Source: JACJYC01 sp964558465
GTDB taxonomy: Bacteria; Bacteroidota; Bacteroidia; Chitinophagales; Saprospiraceae
Direction of reading: 5' to 3'
Assembly: GCA_964558465.1 (NCBI GenBank)
Contig: CAZLEF010000036.1
Location: 1 to 64,000 of the forward strand
DNA: 64,000 nucleotides
In this document: one piece after another, positions 17,170 to 26,111 of the stretch
Layout of the letters: each line of letters starts with the position of its first letter
Position numbering within the stretch: position 1 is the first letter of the stretch
The notes under the pieces: generated by a model
What the model saw: only the letters and a program-made list of their open reading frames with translations
Told to the model about the DNA's origin: nothing
The model's database searches: none
Program-made: the position numbers and the translations under genes

Positions 17170-18531
17170 ATGAAAAAATTGACCTTTTTTTTCGTTATTA
17201 TTATCAGTTCATTTGCCTGTAAAACCACACAGCCTGTGCGTCCTCAGGAATTTTACGATGAAAAATCCGCGGAATCGGTATCGAGCCTCAATATCCCGAT
17301 CCAGATCGAGTTGAAGGCCCTTGAGAATATGCTGAACAAACAGCTCTCCGGGGTGATCTATGAGGACAAGGATTTTAATGACGGGGACGATATGATGTTG
17401 CGCGCCGAAAAGAGGGACAAGATCACTTTGTCCTTTTCGGGGGATACCATCCAATATAAGGTACCGCTTTCCATCTGGGTGAAATACGACGCGGGTATTG
17501 CCAAGGTGGATGCCGACGGGGCCATTGCCTTTGACTTCAATACGGTTTTTAATATCGGCAGCGATTGGAATTTAAAGACAAAAACAGACATCCGGCAATA
17601 CGACTGGATTGAAAAACCTAAGATCCGGCTTGGGGTAGTCAGTCTGCCTGTTGCCAGCATTGCCAACATCCTGCTCAGGAAATTCCAGTCGACAATCACC
17701 AAGGCCATCGACGATCAGATCGCCAAAAACATGAACATGCGGGGATGGGTGGAAACGGCCTGGACCCAAATGTTCCAGCCGATTGAAGTTTCACCGGAAT
17801 ACAGGGCGTGGTTGCTGATCCAGCCGCAGGGTATGACCATTACGCCGCTGGTAACCAATCAGGGGCGGCTTGAGAGTTCCATCAGCGTAAAAACGAAACC
17901 CAAAATTGTGCTGGGTGCAAAACCCAAAGTCCCTGCGCCGGCTGGGTTGCCGCCTTTTCAATACGGGGCGCCCGAAACCGGCGGCTTCCAGATCCTGGTA
18001 GGGGCCGAAATCCCGTTCCCGGAGGCGGAGAGTATTGCAAAAACTTCGGTGGTCGGACAGCGGTACGATTACGGCAAACGGCATATCGTGGTGGAAGACC
18101 TCGAGTTGTACGGCCAGGGCAACAAACTGGTGGTGAATACCCGGCTTTCGGGGTCTTTCAACGGCAGCATTTACCTCACCGGCGAGCCTTCTTTCAACGA
18201 ACGGCGCAACGCCATCGACGTCAAGGAACTGAAATACACCCTGGATACCCGCAATTTTTTGCTCAAAACCGCCGGATGGTTGTTGAAGAGCCAGTTTAAA
18301 AACACCCTTCAGGAAAATATGGATTTTCTGCTCGACGCCAATTTGCAGGAACTGCGCGACCAGATCCAAACCCAACTGACCAATTACAAGATCGCGGACA
18401 ATATTTTCCTGAACGGCAAATTATCCGAATTCAACATCGCCAACGCTTATCTGGCCCCTGAGGCCATCCGCGTGGAAGTTCGGCTGAAAGGGGATGTGGT
18501 GATCGACCTGAAAGAACTGAACGCAAACTGA
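17170..18531 (+). CDS. DUF4403 family lipoprotein
   Basis: A 453-residue lipoprotein (MKKLTFFFVIIISSFAC, lipobox cysteine 17) of family DUF4403, common in Bacteroidota and Proteobacteria, of unknown function. The family opening is visible: SLNIPIQIELKALENMLNKQ followed by LSGVIYEDKDF. The rest is strand-rich with amphipathic helices, as expected for a possible lipid-binding barrel or tube (inference only). It is a single gene between the divergent PDZ gene and a convergent sialidase-like gene, with a strong hairpin at its end. Confidence 0.85.
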   Translation: MKKLTFFFVIIISSFACKTTQPVRPQEFYDEKSAESVSSLNIPIQIELKALENMLNKQLSGVIYEDKDFNDGDDMMLRAEKRDKITLSFSGDTIQYKVPLSIWVKYDAGIAKVDADGAIAFDFNTVFNIGSDWNLKTKTDIRQYDWIEKPKIRLGVVSLPVASIANILLRKFQSTITKAIDDQIAKNMNMRGWVETAWTQMFQPIEVSPEYRAWLLIQPQGMTITPLVTNQGRLESSISVKTKPKIVLGAKPKVPAPAGLPPFQYGAPETGGFQILVGAEIPFPEAESIAKTSVVGQRYDYGKRHIVVEDLELYGQGNKLVVNTRLSGSFNGSIYLTGEPSFNERRNAIDVKELKYTLDTRNFLLKTAGWLLKSQFKNTLQENMDFLLDANLQELRDQIQTQLTNYKIADNIFLNGKLSEFNIANAYLAPEAIRVEVRLKGDVVIDLKELNAN

Positions 18532-18576
18532 ACCGCCGCCTTTCGCAAACGGTTGCTGCTCAGTCCTGACATCAAC

Positions 18577-18621
18577 AATCATCATTCATCAATCCCATTT
18601 TTTGATTGATGAATGATGATT
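18577..18621. terminator. Perfect 18-bp hairpin between convergent genes
   Basis: AATCATCATTCATCAATC pairs perfectly with GATTGATGAATGATGATT around a 9-base loop (CCATTTTTT). A degenerate further copy (ACGATTGATGATG) lies just outside. The position between convergent genes fits a bidirectional terminator, but the stem is AT-rich and iterated, so it may instead be a copy of a dispersed repeat. Confidence 0.75.
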
Positions 18622-18663
18622 ACATGAGTGACGATTGATGATGTTTTTCGCCTGCGCAACGAC

Positions 18664-20529
18664 CTATCTTTCCACCACCAGGCGTTTTACCCGGAACCCT
18701 TTCTCCGTTTCCACCCGTAAGAAATACATTCCGGAAACAAGGTTTTCCACGTTGATCTCCAGCGGGTAGGCGCCCTGCGGAATTTCGCCCAATGCGGTAT
18801 TGCGGATCATCCGGCCGTTGGCGTCCAGGATCTGGTAACTGACCCTGCTTTTTTGTTTCAACACGATCTCAGCCACAGCCAGGTCTTTAGCCGGATTGGG
18901 TTGAGGACCGTTGACAGATAATCCGGACGCCAGCACGCCGTATTCAATGGATTTTACTATTCCTTCTTCCAGTGGGATCTGGGCTGTGAATACCTCGATA
19001 TTGCCGTCGTTTGTGCGGCCGTCGGCCCAGAACGCCCAGGCATAGGAATGGGTGGCCACTACCTGGGTGTATTCACCGATGCCGAAGCCGCCGTTCTTTT
19101 CGCCGATCCTATTGAAGTCGGCGGATTGGGCGTTCACCGCAAAATCGGTTTCGAAGGTTTCACCGCCGTCTTTGGAAATCGCCATGAAATAATCGGCGGA
19201 TTGGTTTAGGTTTTGGCGCATATCGTACCAGGCGGCAATGACTGCGCCCTCGTTGTTGACGTATAAGGTTGGATGGAATTGATTGGCGCCTGAATTGCCG
19301 TCCTGATTCAGGATACGGGGGGCCGACCAGTTGACCCCGCCGTCGGCGGACGAACTGATCCATATTTCGGTGGTCAGGGAATCGGGGATAGCGCCCGTCC
19401 AGACGAGGTGAATTTTGCCGTCGTCGTCGCTGCCGGACTTGTCAACCCGCAACTGCGGTGAGGGGTACATCCTCGAGGGGTCGATGCCGGTAATGCAGGG
19501 ATCTGCTCCTTCCTGCAGGAAACAGGGCAGGTAAAAATCTGCTATTTTCACCGGGTTGCTGAACGTTTCACCACCGTCTGCAGATTGGGTATAATAAAGC
19601 GAAGGAGCGGAAATGGTATCCCTGATCCCGGCAAAAGCCAGGTGGACCACGCCGTTATTGTCCACGTCGATCGTAGTAAACTGGACCAAAACCAGCGAAT
19701 CTGTTGCGATTCGGACGGGGTCTGTTGAAAAGTTGGGCTGCCCGGCCTCAAGGCGCTTGACCAGGATGGCGTAAGTCGTATCGGTCAGGTTGATTTCGGC
19801 ATAGGCGGCATAGATATTGCCCTGGTGGGCAGAAGCCGGGTTGATGTCTGCAGCGAGCCACTCTTTATCGACAAACCTGCCGGACTCGAGGCCTTCCAGA
19901 TCGCCCTCATCCAGTGTGACCGGGCTGCGCACCCAGGTAACCCCGCCGTCCGCAGAGCTGGCCCATTCCAGCGCGATCTTCAACTCCAGCCCTTCAAAAT
20001 AAAGCAGGAGCCAGGAGAGATAAGCCTTGCCTGTTTGGTCAAATACAATGATCGGGTCGCCGCCGCCCAGGACAAAAGACGTACCCGACAGGTGGGCCGA
20101 AGCGTCAAAGTCGCTTTGTTGCCAGGTTTGGCCAAAATCTTTGGTATAATAAACCGGAAAAGCCAGCGCAGGGCCCAAAATTCCACCTTCTTCGTAACGC
20201 ATGACGCCGACGATGATGTTGTTGGAATCCACCGGGTTGAGGGCCGCGTGGATCTCCGACTCGGGGTCTTCCGACCCGGTGAGGTTGGTTTCTTCACCGC
20301 TCCCTCTGAATTGGACGGGCAGGTCATTTTTACCGGACGGATTCCGGGAGATCAGGGATTGCAGCAATTCAGGTTGTTCGAGCAACTCCGGTTCGACGGA
20401 GAGTTTGTTGTGCAAGGTCTTCCGGGCCAGTTCGTACAACCGGTTTTTGGTCATGGTTTGCTGGGCGATCACCGGGAGGGCGCAAGCTGTCAAAAGCAGC
20501 AACAAAATGGTTTTGGGAAAATTGTGCAT
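18664..20529 (-). CDS. Exported sialidase-like (Asp-box) protein with T9SS type A sorting domain
   Basis: A 621-residue protein with signal peptide (MHNFPKTILLLLLTACALPVIAQ), a beta-propeller region with at least five Asp-box motifs (FGQTW, SADGGVTW, SADGGETF, SADGGVNW, SKDGGETF) and a C-terminal sorting domain (QPNPAKDLAVAEIVLKQ ... GMYFLRVETEKGF). Asp-box propellers occur in sialidases, but also in many non-catalytic surface proteins; the arginine triad and nucleophile of true sialidases were not identified, so only the fold is called. Monocistronic, ending at the hairpin shared with the DUF4403 gene. Confidence 0.8.
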   Translation of the reverse strand: MHNFPKTILLLLLTACALPVIAQQTMTKNRLYELARKTLHNKLSVEPELLEQPELLQSLISRNPSGKNDLPVQFRGSGEETNLTGSEDPESEIHAALNPVDSNNIIVGVMRYEEGGILGPALAFPVYYTKDFGQTWQQSDFDASAHLSGTSFVLGGGDPIIVFDQTGKAYLSWLLLYFEGLELKIALEWASSADGGVTWVRSPVTLDEGDLEGLESGRFVDKEWLAADINPASAHQGNIYAAYAEINLTDTTYAILVKRLEAGQPNFSTDPVRIATDSLVLVQFTTIDVDNNGVVHLAFAGIRDTISAPSLYYTQSADGGETFSNPVKIADFYLPCFLQEGADPCITGIDPSRMYPSPQLRVDKSGSDDDGKIHLVWTGAIPDSLTTEIWISSSADGGVNWSAPRILNQDGNSGANQFHPTLYVNNEGAVIAAWYDMRQNLNQSADYFMAISKDGGETFETDFAVNAQSADFNRIGEKNGGFGIGEYTQVVATHSYAWAFWADGRTNDGNIEVFTAQIPLEEGIVKSIEYGVLASGLSVNGPQPNPAKDLAVAEIVLKQKSRVSYQILDANGRMIRNTALGEIPQGAYPLEINVENLVSGMYFLRVETEKGFRVKRLVVER

Positions 20530-20802
20530 GGTTTTTTTGGATTAAGCGATTGGCAAAAAATTAGTATTTCGGGCGCCGAAGGTAAAGCAAATCGCCGAAA
20601 AATCACCCCAAAATCCTGGTTTTTGTCTGCCGGAAGAAATTAAAATCCACATTCCTGGATATTTTTTTCAAGGCTAAAGAGCTGGAGCCCTGGTGATGGG
20701 GAGAGGGGGAGAAGGCGCCCCGTTTCGCCCTATCACCTGTTCTCGTCCTCTTCTGTCAAAAGGCAAAATGTCCGGTAGCATGAATTAAAATCCCGATTTT
20801 TT
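20530..20802. other. Divergent intergenic region
   Basis: About 300 bases between the divergent sialidase-like and dehydrogenase genes. Apart from the -7 element at its right end I see only a purine-rich stretch near 20,700 and no open frame, tRNA or hairpin that I can support. Confidence 0.6.
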
Positions 20803-20810
20803 TACCTTTG
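20803..20810 (+). promoter_or_regulatory. Promoter -7 element (TAnnTTTG) for 2-hydroxyacid dehydrogenase
   Basis: TACCTTTG lies 23 bp before the ATG of the dehydrogenase gene, the same octamer as before rplS and rpsF. Confidence 0.55.
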
Positions 20811-20833
20811 GATTTCGACAAACCAGGAAGACC

Positions 20834-21802
20834 ATGATTGCTAAAATCAGACCCAATATTGTGGTGTTGGATGGATTCACTACAAACCCCGGCGACCTGA
20901 GCTGGGATGGCCTCCGGGGCCTGGGCGACCTTGCAGTATATGACCGCACACCGCGGGAAAAGGTGATTGAAAGGTCCAAAGAGGCAACATTTCTGTTAGT
21001 GAACAAAGTAAACCTGGACGCTGAAATCCTGGCCGGACTGCCGGCCCTGAAATGCATTTGTGTGCTGGCTACAGGATACAACAATATTGATGTTGTAACC
21101 GCGAAGCAGCGCGGAATAGTGGTATGCAACGCCAGAGGCTATAGTTCCGCCTCGGTGGCGCAACATGTTTTTGCCATGATCCTGGCGATGGTCAACCGGG
21201 TAGCCGAACACGATGCCAGCGTACGGAGGGGGGAATGGCCCGAACGTCAGGATTTCTCCTACACCCTGGGCCCCGTTATGGAACTGTCGGGCAAAACACT
21301 GGGGATATATGGCCTTGGGCAGATCGGAGGCCAGGTGGCGATGATTGGCAGGGCGTTCGGAATGAATATCATCGCTCACCATAAACACCCTGAACGGGAT
21401 GCCCGGGAAGGCGTTCGTTTTGTTGACCTGGATACGCTTTTCCGGGATAGCGATTTCCTGACCCTTCACGCGCCGCTTACAGCGGAAAATCAGGGTTTGA
21501 TCAATACGAACCGTCTTTCGCAGATGAAACGGTCCGCTTATCTGGTCAATACCAGCAGGGGAGGGTTGATCAATGAGGCGGATCTCCGTCAGGCGCTTTT
21601 GTCCGGGCAAATTGCGGGCGCCGCGCTGGATGTGCTGTCCAAAGAACCGCCTGCTCCGGATCATCCGTTGCTGGGCCTTAAAAATTGCCTGATCACCCCG
21701 CACAATGCCTGGGCCAGCAAGGAAGCCAGGGGCCGCTTGCTGGAGGAAACCATTAAAAATGTGGGGGCTTTTCTGGCAGGGAAACCTCGAAATGAGGTGT
21801 GA
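20834..21802 (+). CDS. D-2-hydroxyacid dehydrogenase (glycerate dehydrogenase/hydroxypyruvate reductase type)
   Basis: A 322-residue NAD(P)-dependent D-2-hydroxyacid dehydrogenase, converting a 2-keto acid such as hydroxypyruvate or glyoxylate to the D-hydroxy acid. The nucleotide-binding motif GLGQIG is at 160-165; the catalytic trio is Arg242 (NTSRGG), Glu271 (SKEPP) and His290 (TPHNAWAS). The His-Asn-Ala-Trp-Ala-Ser pattern is usual for the glycerate dehydrogenase group. Length is standard. It appears to be alone in its transcript; a three-copy 44-bp repeat begins about 20 bp after its stop. Exact substrate is inferred. Confidence 0.9.
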   Translation: MIAKIRPNIVVLDGFTTNPGDLSWDGLRGLGDLAVYDRTPREKVIERSKEATFLLVNKVNLDAEILAGLPALKCICVLATGYNNIDVVTAKQRGIVVCNARGYSSASVAQHVFAMILAMVNRVAEHDASVRRGEWPERQDFSYTLGPVMELSGKTLGIYGLGQIGGQVAMIGRAFGMNIIAHHKHPERDAREGVRFVDLDTLFRDSDFLTLHAPLTAENQGLINTNRLSQMKRSAYLVNTSRGGLINEADLRQALLSGQIAGAALDVLSKEPPAPDHPLLGLKNCLITPHNAWASKEARGRLLEETIKNVGAFLAGKPRNEV

Positions 21803-21824
21803 CTTCGGCTCCGCTCAGTCACCC

Positions 21825-21956
21825 TCGTCACCTGTCAGAAAGGTGGCTGAGGGGAGTCGAAGCCACCGTCGTCATCTGTCAGAAAGGTGGCTGAGCGGAG
21901 TCGAAGCCACCGTCGTCACCTGTCAGAAAGGTGGCTGAGCGGAGTCGAAGCCACCG
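21825..21956. repeat. Three 44-bp tandem copies of a dispersed palindromic repeat
   Basis: Three near-identical 44-bp units carry CTGTCAGAAAGGTGGCTGAG then CGGAGTCGAAGCCACCGTC. Within each unit GGTGGCT and AGCCACC can form a hairpin. A reverse-oriented remnant (TTCGGCTCCGCTCAGTCACC) sits just before copy 1. The core CTGAGCGGAGTCGAAG recurs in near-identical form at the stop of the exonuclease gene at 37.2 kb. It lies between convergent genes and may end transcription. Confidence 0.9.
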
Positions 21957-21977
21957 TCGACTCCAAATCTGAAAAAA

Positions 21978-23687
21978 TTAATTTTCCTTGCGGGCTTCCA
22001 GGGCTTCGCGCAAACTCGGCCTGGCTCTGAGGAGTTCTTCCCGGGTCACCCCGGATTGCCGGACCTGTTGCAGGGTCTGGGTGAAACGGGTAGTGCCCGA
22101 AGCTGCTTCGAGTTTGATGGCGAGGGCCCTGGGATTATCCGGATCCCTTGACAAGACCTGGTTGGCAGCCTCCGCCGCTTTTCGGTTGTCGCCCAGATTA
22201 AGGTCGGCTTCCGCTTTTTCAAGCAGGGCATTGGTGTCTGAAGGCCGTTCTGTCAGCGCGGTTACGGCCTTGACTCTTCGTGTTTTTTGTTCCTCCCGTT
22301 TTTTCTCCAGTTCGAAGACCCTTTTCTCGATCGCGCCGGCGGGTATCCTTGTTTTTGGGGCCTGGATGGAATCCCGGGTTCCGGATTTATCCAGATTCTC
22401 CGACTCGACCACCAGGGTTTTTACCCGTTCGATGTCCTTTTCTGCGCGGTCCACCAGGTCCATTTTCAAGAGGATGCCGGCCCGGTTGAGCAGGGCTTCG
22501 GCGTTGGTCGGTTTGTTTTCGATCTGGCGGCTCAGGTCGGCGATGGCTTCCGGAAAATTGCCTTTTGTATAATTGATCATCGCGCGGTTGTTCAGGGCAA
22601 GCCAGTAGTTGGGGTGTTCATCCAGTACCTGGTCCAGCGAGGATTCGGCTTTTTCGGCCTGGCCCATTTTCCAGTAGCTGTCGGCCAGGGTCATTCCCCA
22701 TAAAAGGGAGGCGGAAGAGTCCTGAACTTCAGCGGAGGACAGAATTTCAACGGCTTTTTGATCGTCGCCGGTTTCATGGGCGATCACGCCGAGCAACAGG
22801 GTTGAAAGCATGTCTTCTATTCGCCGGGTCAGGGTACCCTGGGTAGTAATGCTGGTAAAGGAAGTGATCGTATCGACCACCACGCCTTCCGTGGTAATGC
22901 TGGAAGAAGCGGAGACGCTGCCAACGCCTTCGTCATCCCTGATCACGAGTTGGTTGAAATCGAAATTCCCTGAACCTTTAATGAATTTGAACCGGGTTTC
23001 GGTAATGAAGGTATCCGAGCCTTTTTTTTCGGTCGTTCCCCAGATCACGAGGTCCGACATACAACCCTTGGCAAGGGTATCCGCCTCTTCGCTGGACTCC
23101 GGAAATTGTTTGAAACTTTCAATATTTGCCGGGTTTTCAACAACGGCCTTGATGTCGAATCTTCTGTTGAAGTCGGTGAGTCGCCGTTTGATCTGGGAAT
23201 GCGTAACGGTGGCAGTCAGTTCCGGATCCACCGGTTCGAATGGTAAAACAAGGACTTTGAAAACGGAGCCGGACCCAAAATCAGGGCAAAATCCGGTTTC
23301 TGTTCCCGCTTCTCCTCCCCGGAGAAAGATAAACCAGACCGCTGCTGCCAAAACAAGAACTGCGCCTGCGCCAATCCAGATCAAGGACTTTTTTCTGGAA
23401 GTTGCGGCAATCTCCTCCGGAGATTCCAACTGGTTCAGGAGCCGGATCAGTTGATTGGTGATCTGGTTGTAGGAGAGCTTGATATTTTCCTGGCTGACAA
23501 TCCCGAGCGATTCGTCCTTTTGGACTTTTTCAAACTGCGACTTGATCTGAAGCGCCAGATTGGACAATTCCCTGAAAGCGCCCTTTTTGCCTTCCAGGAA
23601 GGTATTCATCGTGTCGATGGCGGATTCCAGTTCCGCCTTTGCAATCAGTTGCCTGATTTTGGCAATCAATTCAGTTTCGGGGAGCAT
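21978..23687 (-). CDS. EAD11-like domain, single TM, TPR protein
   Basis: A 569-residue protein with three parts. Residues 5-88 (KIRQLIAKAELESAIDTM ... SLGIVSQENIKLSYNQIT) resemble the helical Effector-Associated Domain 11, an adaptor found in NACHT- and caspase-like conflict systems of Bacteroidota. A single membrane helix follows (102-122, SLIWIGAGAVLVLAAAVWFI). Beyond it is an alpha/beta region (about 130-240, LVLPFEPVDPELTATVT) of the kind seen in FlgO-like proteins, then TPR repeats from about 300. A break rich in charged residues (FELEKKREEQKTRRVKA) splits two TPR blocks. There is no effector gene next to it. EAD11 is called from pattern memory; no profile search was possible. Confidence 0.7.
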   Translation of the reverse strand: MLPETELIAKIRQLIAKAELESAIDTMNTFLEGKKGAFRELSNLALQIKSQFEKVQKDESLGIVSQENIKLSYNQITNQLIRLLNQLESPEEIAATSRKKSLIWIGAGAVLVLAAAVWFIFLRGGEAGTETGFCPDFGSGSVFKVLVLPFEPVDPELTATVTHSQIKRRLTDFNRRFDIKAVVENPANIESFKQFPESSEEADTLAKGCMSDLVIWGTTEKKGSDTFITETRFKFIKGSGNFDFNQLVIRDDEGVGSVSASSSITTEGVVVDTITSFTSITTQGTLTRRIEDMLSTLLLGVIAHETGDDQKAVEILSSAEVQDSSASLLWGMTLADSYWKMGQAEKAESSLDQVLDEHPNYWLALNNRAMINYTKGNFPEAIADLSRQIENKPTNAEALLNRAGILLKMDLVDRAEKDIERVKTLVVESENLDKSGTRDSIQAPKTRIPAGAIEKRVFELEKKREEQKTRRVKAVTALTERPSDTNALLEKAEADLNLGDNRKAAEAANQVLSRDPDNPRALAIKLEAASGTTRFTQTLQQVRQSGVTREELLRARPSLREALEARKEN

Positions 23688-23786
23688 TGTCGCTTTTGAA
23701 TGATCATTTAAAGGGCTAATATATAAAATTCTGCGTTCAGGCCCAAATTTTGTTTTATCCGGCAGAGAAAACGGGGGTTTGCAGCC

Positions 23787-25991
23787 CTAATCTTTTAATA
23801 ATTCTTCTGCTGTAAAACTTCCATTAGGCGGTACAATTTTCCTCAACTCCGTCACCTGTCCGGGTTTGATATCCTGCCGACCGTCGCCAAAAGCATTTTG
23901 TACAAAATTGAGAATTGCCGCGATTTCGGCGTCTGACAGGTCCGGATTTCCGGCCAGCCCGGGCATTCCGGCGTTAAACTCGTACCGTTTGCCGTTGATG
24001 ACAATCGGCCCGGTCAGTCCATACAATGCAATGCGAACCAGGTTATCGCTTTTGCCCAGGACATAATCCGACCGGTCGAGCGGCGGCGCCAGCGGAGGGA
24101 TTCCCTCACCGTTCATGCCGTGGCAGCCGCTGCAATGTTGCCGGTACAGGATCAACCCTTGCGTGAGGTTGTCTTTGCCGGTTGGCAACGTTTGTTCTGC
24201 GGGCATTTCTTTTTTGTCTGAAATTTTTTTCAGCATTGTGGCCAGGGGGGCGGACTGCAACTGAGGGGTGTTCATCCCCGCCAATAATTTTTTTTCCAGG
24301 CCGGCAATTCCGCTGACGACGGCTTCTGCCAGAACCGAATCCCGGGGATGTTTTTGGACAAGGGTATAAAGCGCCGGAAATGCCTGTTCAGGGAGTTTAG
24401 CTGAAATTTTGCTGATGGAATGGGCGGCATGCCAGCAGACCAATGGACTTTCATCACCCGACAATTTCTCCAGAAGCGGGAAAATATCCGGTCCGGGTTC
24501 TGTCAAACCAGCCATTCGGGCCACGGTAGCCCGCACCTGTTCATCCGGGCTTTGGGCGGCAGCAATCAGGGTCTCCAAGTCGAGCGCCCCAAGGCCTTCC
24601 AGCGCCCATAAAGCTAGTATTTGACCCAGCGGCCGCTCGGTTTGCCGGGCCCTGGATTTGAGGTTGGCGGGCAAAATGCCGTTAAATACCAACATTTCCC
24701 GGGCTTTTTCCCGCACCCAGGCATTTTCATGGTCAAAAAGATCCACCCATTCCCCGGGAGTCGCATTCGCCAGACGGGGCAGTTTTACCGGCGGTTTGGT
24801 CTTGGATAACACCTTTAGGATCCGACCCTGACCATGGATCGAATCCAGCCCTCTCCGGAGGATCTGCTCCCGCAAATAGGCGGTCATATAGGTTTTATGC
24901 TGGATAATGCCGTGGTGAAAATCGACGATGTACATGGCGCCGTCCGGCCCTGTGAAGAGGTTCACGGGCCGGAACGCTTCGTCGGTTGAGGCGAGGAATT
25001 CTTTGTCTTGCCAGGCTTGCCGGGCGCTGATCCTGCCCAGGTTTTCCGAAAGGATATTGCGTTTGATCAGATTGGCCTCAGGGGCGCAAACAAAGGCGTT
25101 TTGATCGTATTCCTCCGGGAATTGCCCGCCCCGGTACACCAACGGACCGCAGGCGGAGGTGAAGTTCACCACCTTTCCGGTTGAATCCAGCGCGCCGGGT
25201 TGGTATCCCCGGTTGATGGCGGAAGCATGTAAAGGATAAAGCCTTTGATCCCGGGTCAGTTGGACGCCGGCGCCGTATTCGGGCCGGTAGCCGGGATGAT
25301 GGGATAGTACATTGGGTAAGGTAAAATCGCCGGCCAGTTGGTTGGAATTATCATTGTAGTAAAGCCGCCCCAGGTTGTCGTTGGAGATGCCCCATTGCCC
25401 GCGAAAGAGGGTAGGCTCCCTGATCCATTGCCCGTTTTTCCGCCGGTAGCGGAATTGTCCTTTGGCGCAGTAGATCCAGTTGTCCAGGTTGTACAGCAGT
25501 CCATTGGGTTGGTGTTCTACATTGCCGCCAACGGCAAATACAGAATCCACCAGGGTCCTTATACCAGGTTGATCGTTGTTGATTTCGACAAACCAGAGAT
25601 TGGGCGGCTCGGCGTACAAAAGTCCGTTGTACACCAGGGCAAGGGCGCGGGGCAAAACCAGGCTGTCCAGGAAAACCCTGGAATGGTCCATTCGCCCGTT
25701 TCCATCTTCGTCTTTAAGGATCAGGATACGGCCGGTGGGTGCATCCTCACCGTCTCCGGCCAGATTGGGCATATACCCCGGCATTTCGACGACCCATAAC
25801 CTGCCGCCTTCATCAAAAGCCATTGAAACAGGCGATTGGATCAGTGGTTCGGACGCAACAACCGATAATTGAAAACCGGATTCGAGACTGTACCGGCTCA
25901 AATCAATCTCCGGTTCGTTTGGTTTGTCCGTGCAACCGAAATGGACCAGGATAACATAAACTGCAAAAAAATACCGGAAGTGGGTTCCCAT
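23787..25991 (-). CDS. Membrane-bound dehydrogenase-type lipoprotein with HEAT repeats and cytochrome c domain
   Basis: A 734-residue lipoprotein; the start at 25991 is chosen because it gives MGTHFRYFFAVYVILVHFGC with a lipobox cysteine, whereas the longer frame adds a non-signal stretch. The N-terminal half is a beta-propeller of the PVC-type membrane-bound dehydrogenase group (FQLSVVASEPLIQSPVSMAF; GPDGAMYIVDFHHGI). A HEAT-like helical segment follows (about 440-590). The last part is a class I cytochrome c with heme motif CSGCH and a methionine ligand candidate in NAGMPGL. Such proteins oxidise sugars or alcohols and pass electrons to the respiratory chain; here the substrate is unknown. 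It diverges from a Gfo/Idh/MocA oxidoreductase gene, supporting a carbohydrate role. Confidence 0.85.
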   Translation of the reverse strand: MGTHFRYFFAVYVILVHFGCTDKPNEPEIDLSRYSLESGFQLSVVASEPLIQSPVSMAFDEGGRLWVVEMPGYMPNLAGDGEDAPTGRILILKDEDGNGRMDHSRVFLDSLVLPRALALVYNGLLYAEPPNLWFVEINNDQPGIRTLVDSVFAVGGNVEHQPNGLLYNLDNWIYCAKGQFRYRRKNGQWIREPTLFRGQWGISNDNLGRLYYNDNSNQLAGDFTLPNVLSHHPGYRPEYGAGVQLTRDQRLYPLHASAINRGYQPGALDSTGKVVNFTSACGPLVYRGGQFPEEYDQNAFVCAPEANLIKRNILSENLGRISARQAWQDKEFLASTDEAFRPVNLFTGPDGAMYIVDFHHGIIQHKTYMTAYLREQILRRGLDSIHGQGRILKVLSKTKPPVKLPRLANATPGEWVDLFDHENAWVREKAREMLVFNGILPANLKSRARQTERPLGQILALWALEGLGALDLETLIAAAQSPDEQVRATVARMAGLTEPGPDIFPLLEKLSGDESPLVCWHAAHSISKISAKLPEQAFPALYTLVQKHPRDSVLAEAVVSGIAGLEKKLLAGMNTPQLQSAPLATMLKKISDKKEMPAEQTLPTGKDNLTQGLILYRQHCSGCHGMNGEGIPPLAPPLDRSDYVLGKSDNLVRIALYGLTGPIVINGKRYEFNAGMPGLAGNPDLSDAEIAAILNFVQNAFGDGRQDIKPGQVTELRKIVPPNGSFTAEELLKD

Positions 25992-26111
25992 TACTGAAAA
26001 ATTTTTTACTTTCGGCCAGTTTGTAACCTGCCGGGGTAAAGGTACGCCGGCAAACAGGGCCTGCAAAGTACGTCGCTATTCTGACAAGAACCAAAATCAA
26101 AGATTCTTATC

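Noticed and set aside
21825..21956. Possible CRISPR array
   Set aside because: The three units are directly joined 44-bp repeats without variable spacers, and no cas gene is near; it is a tandem dispersed repeat.
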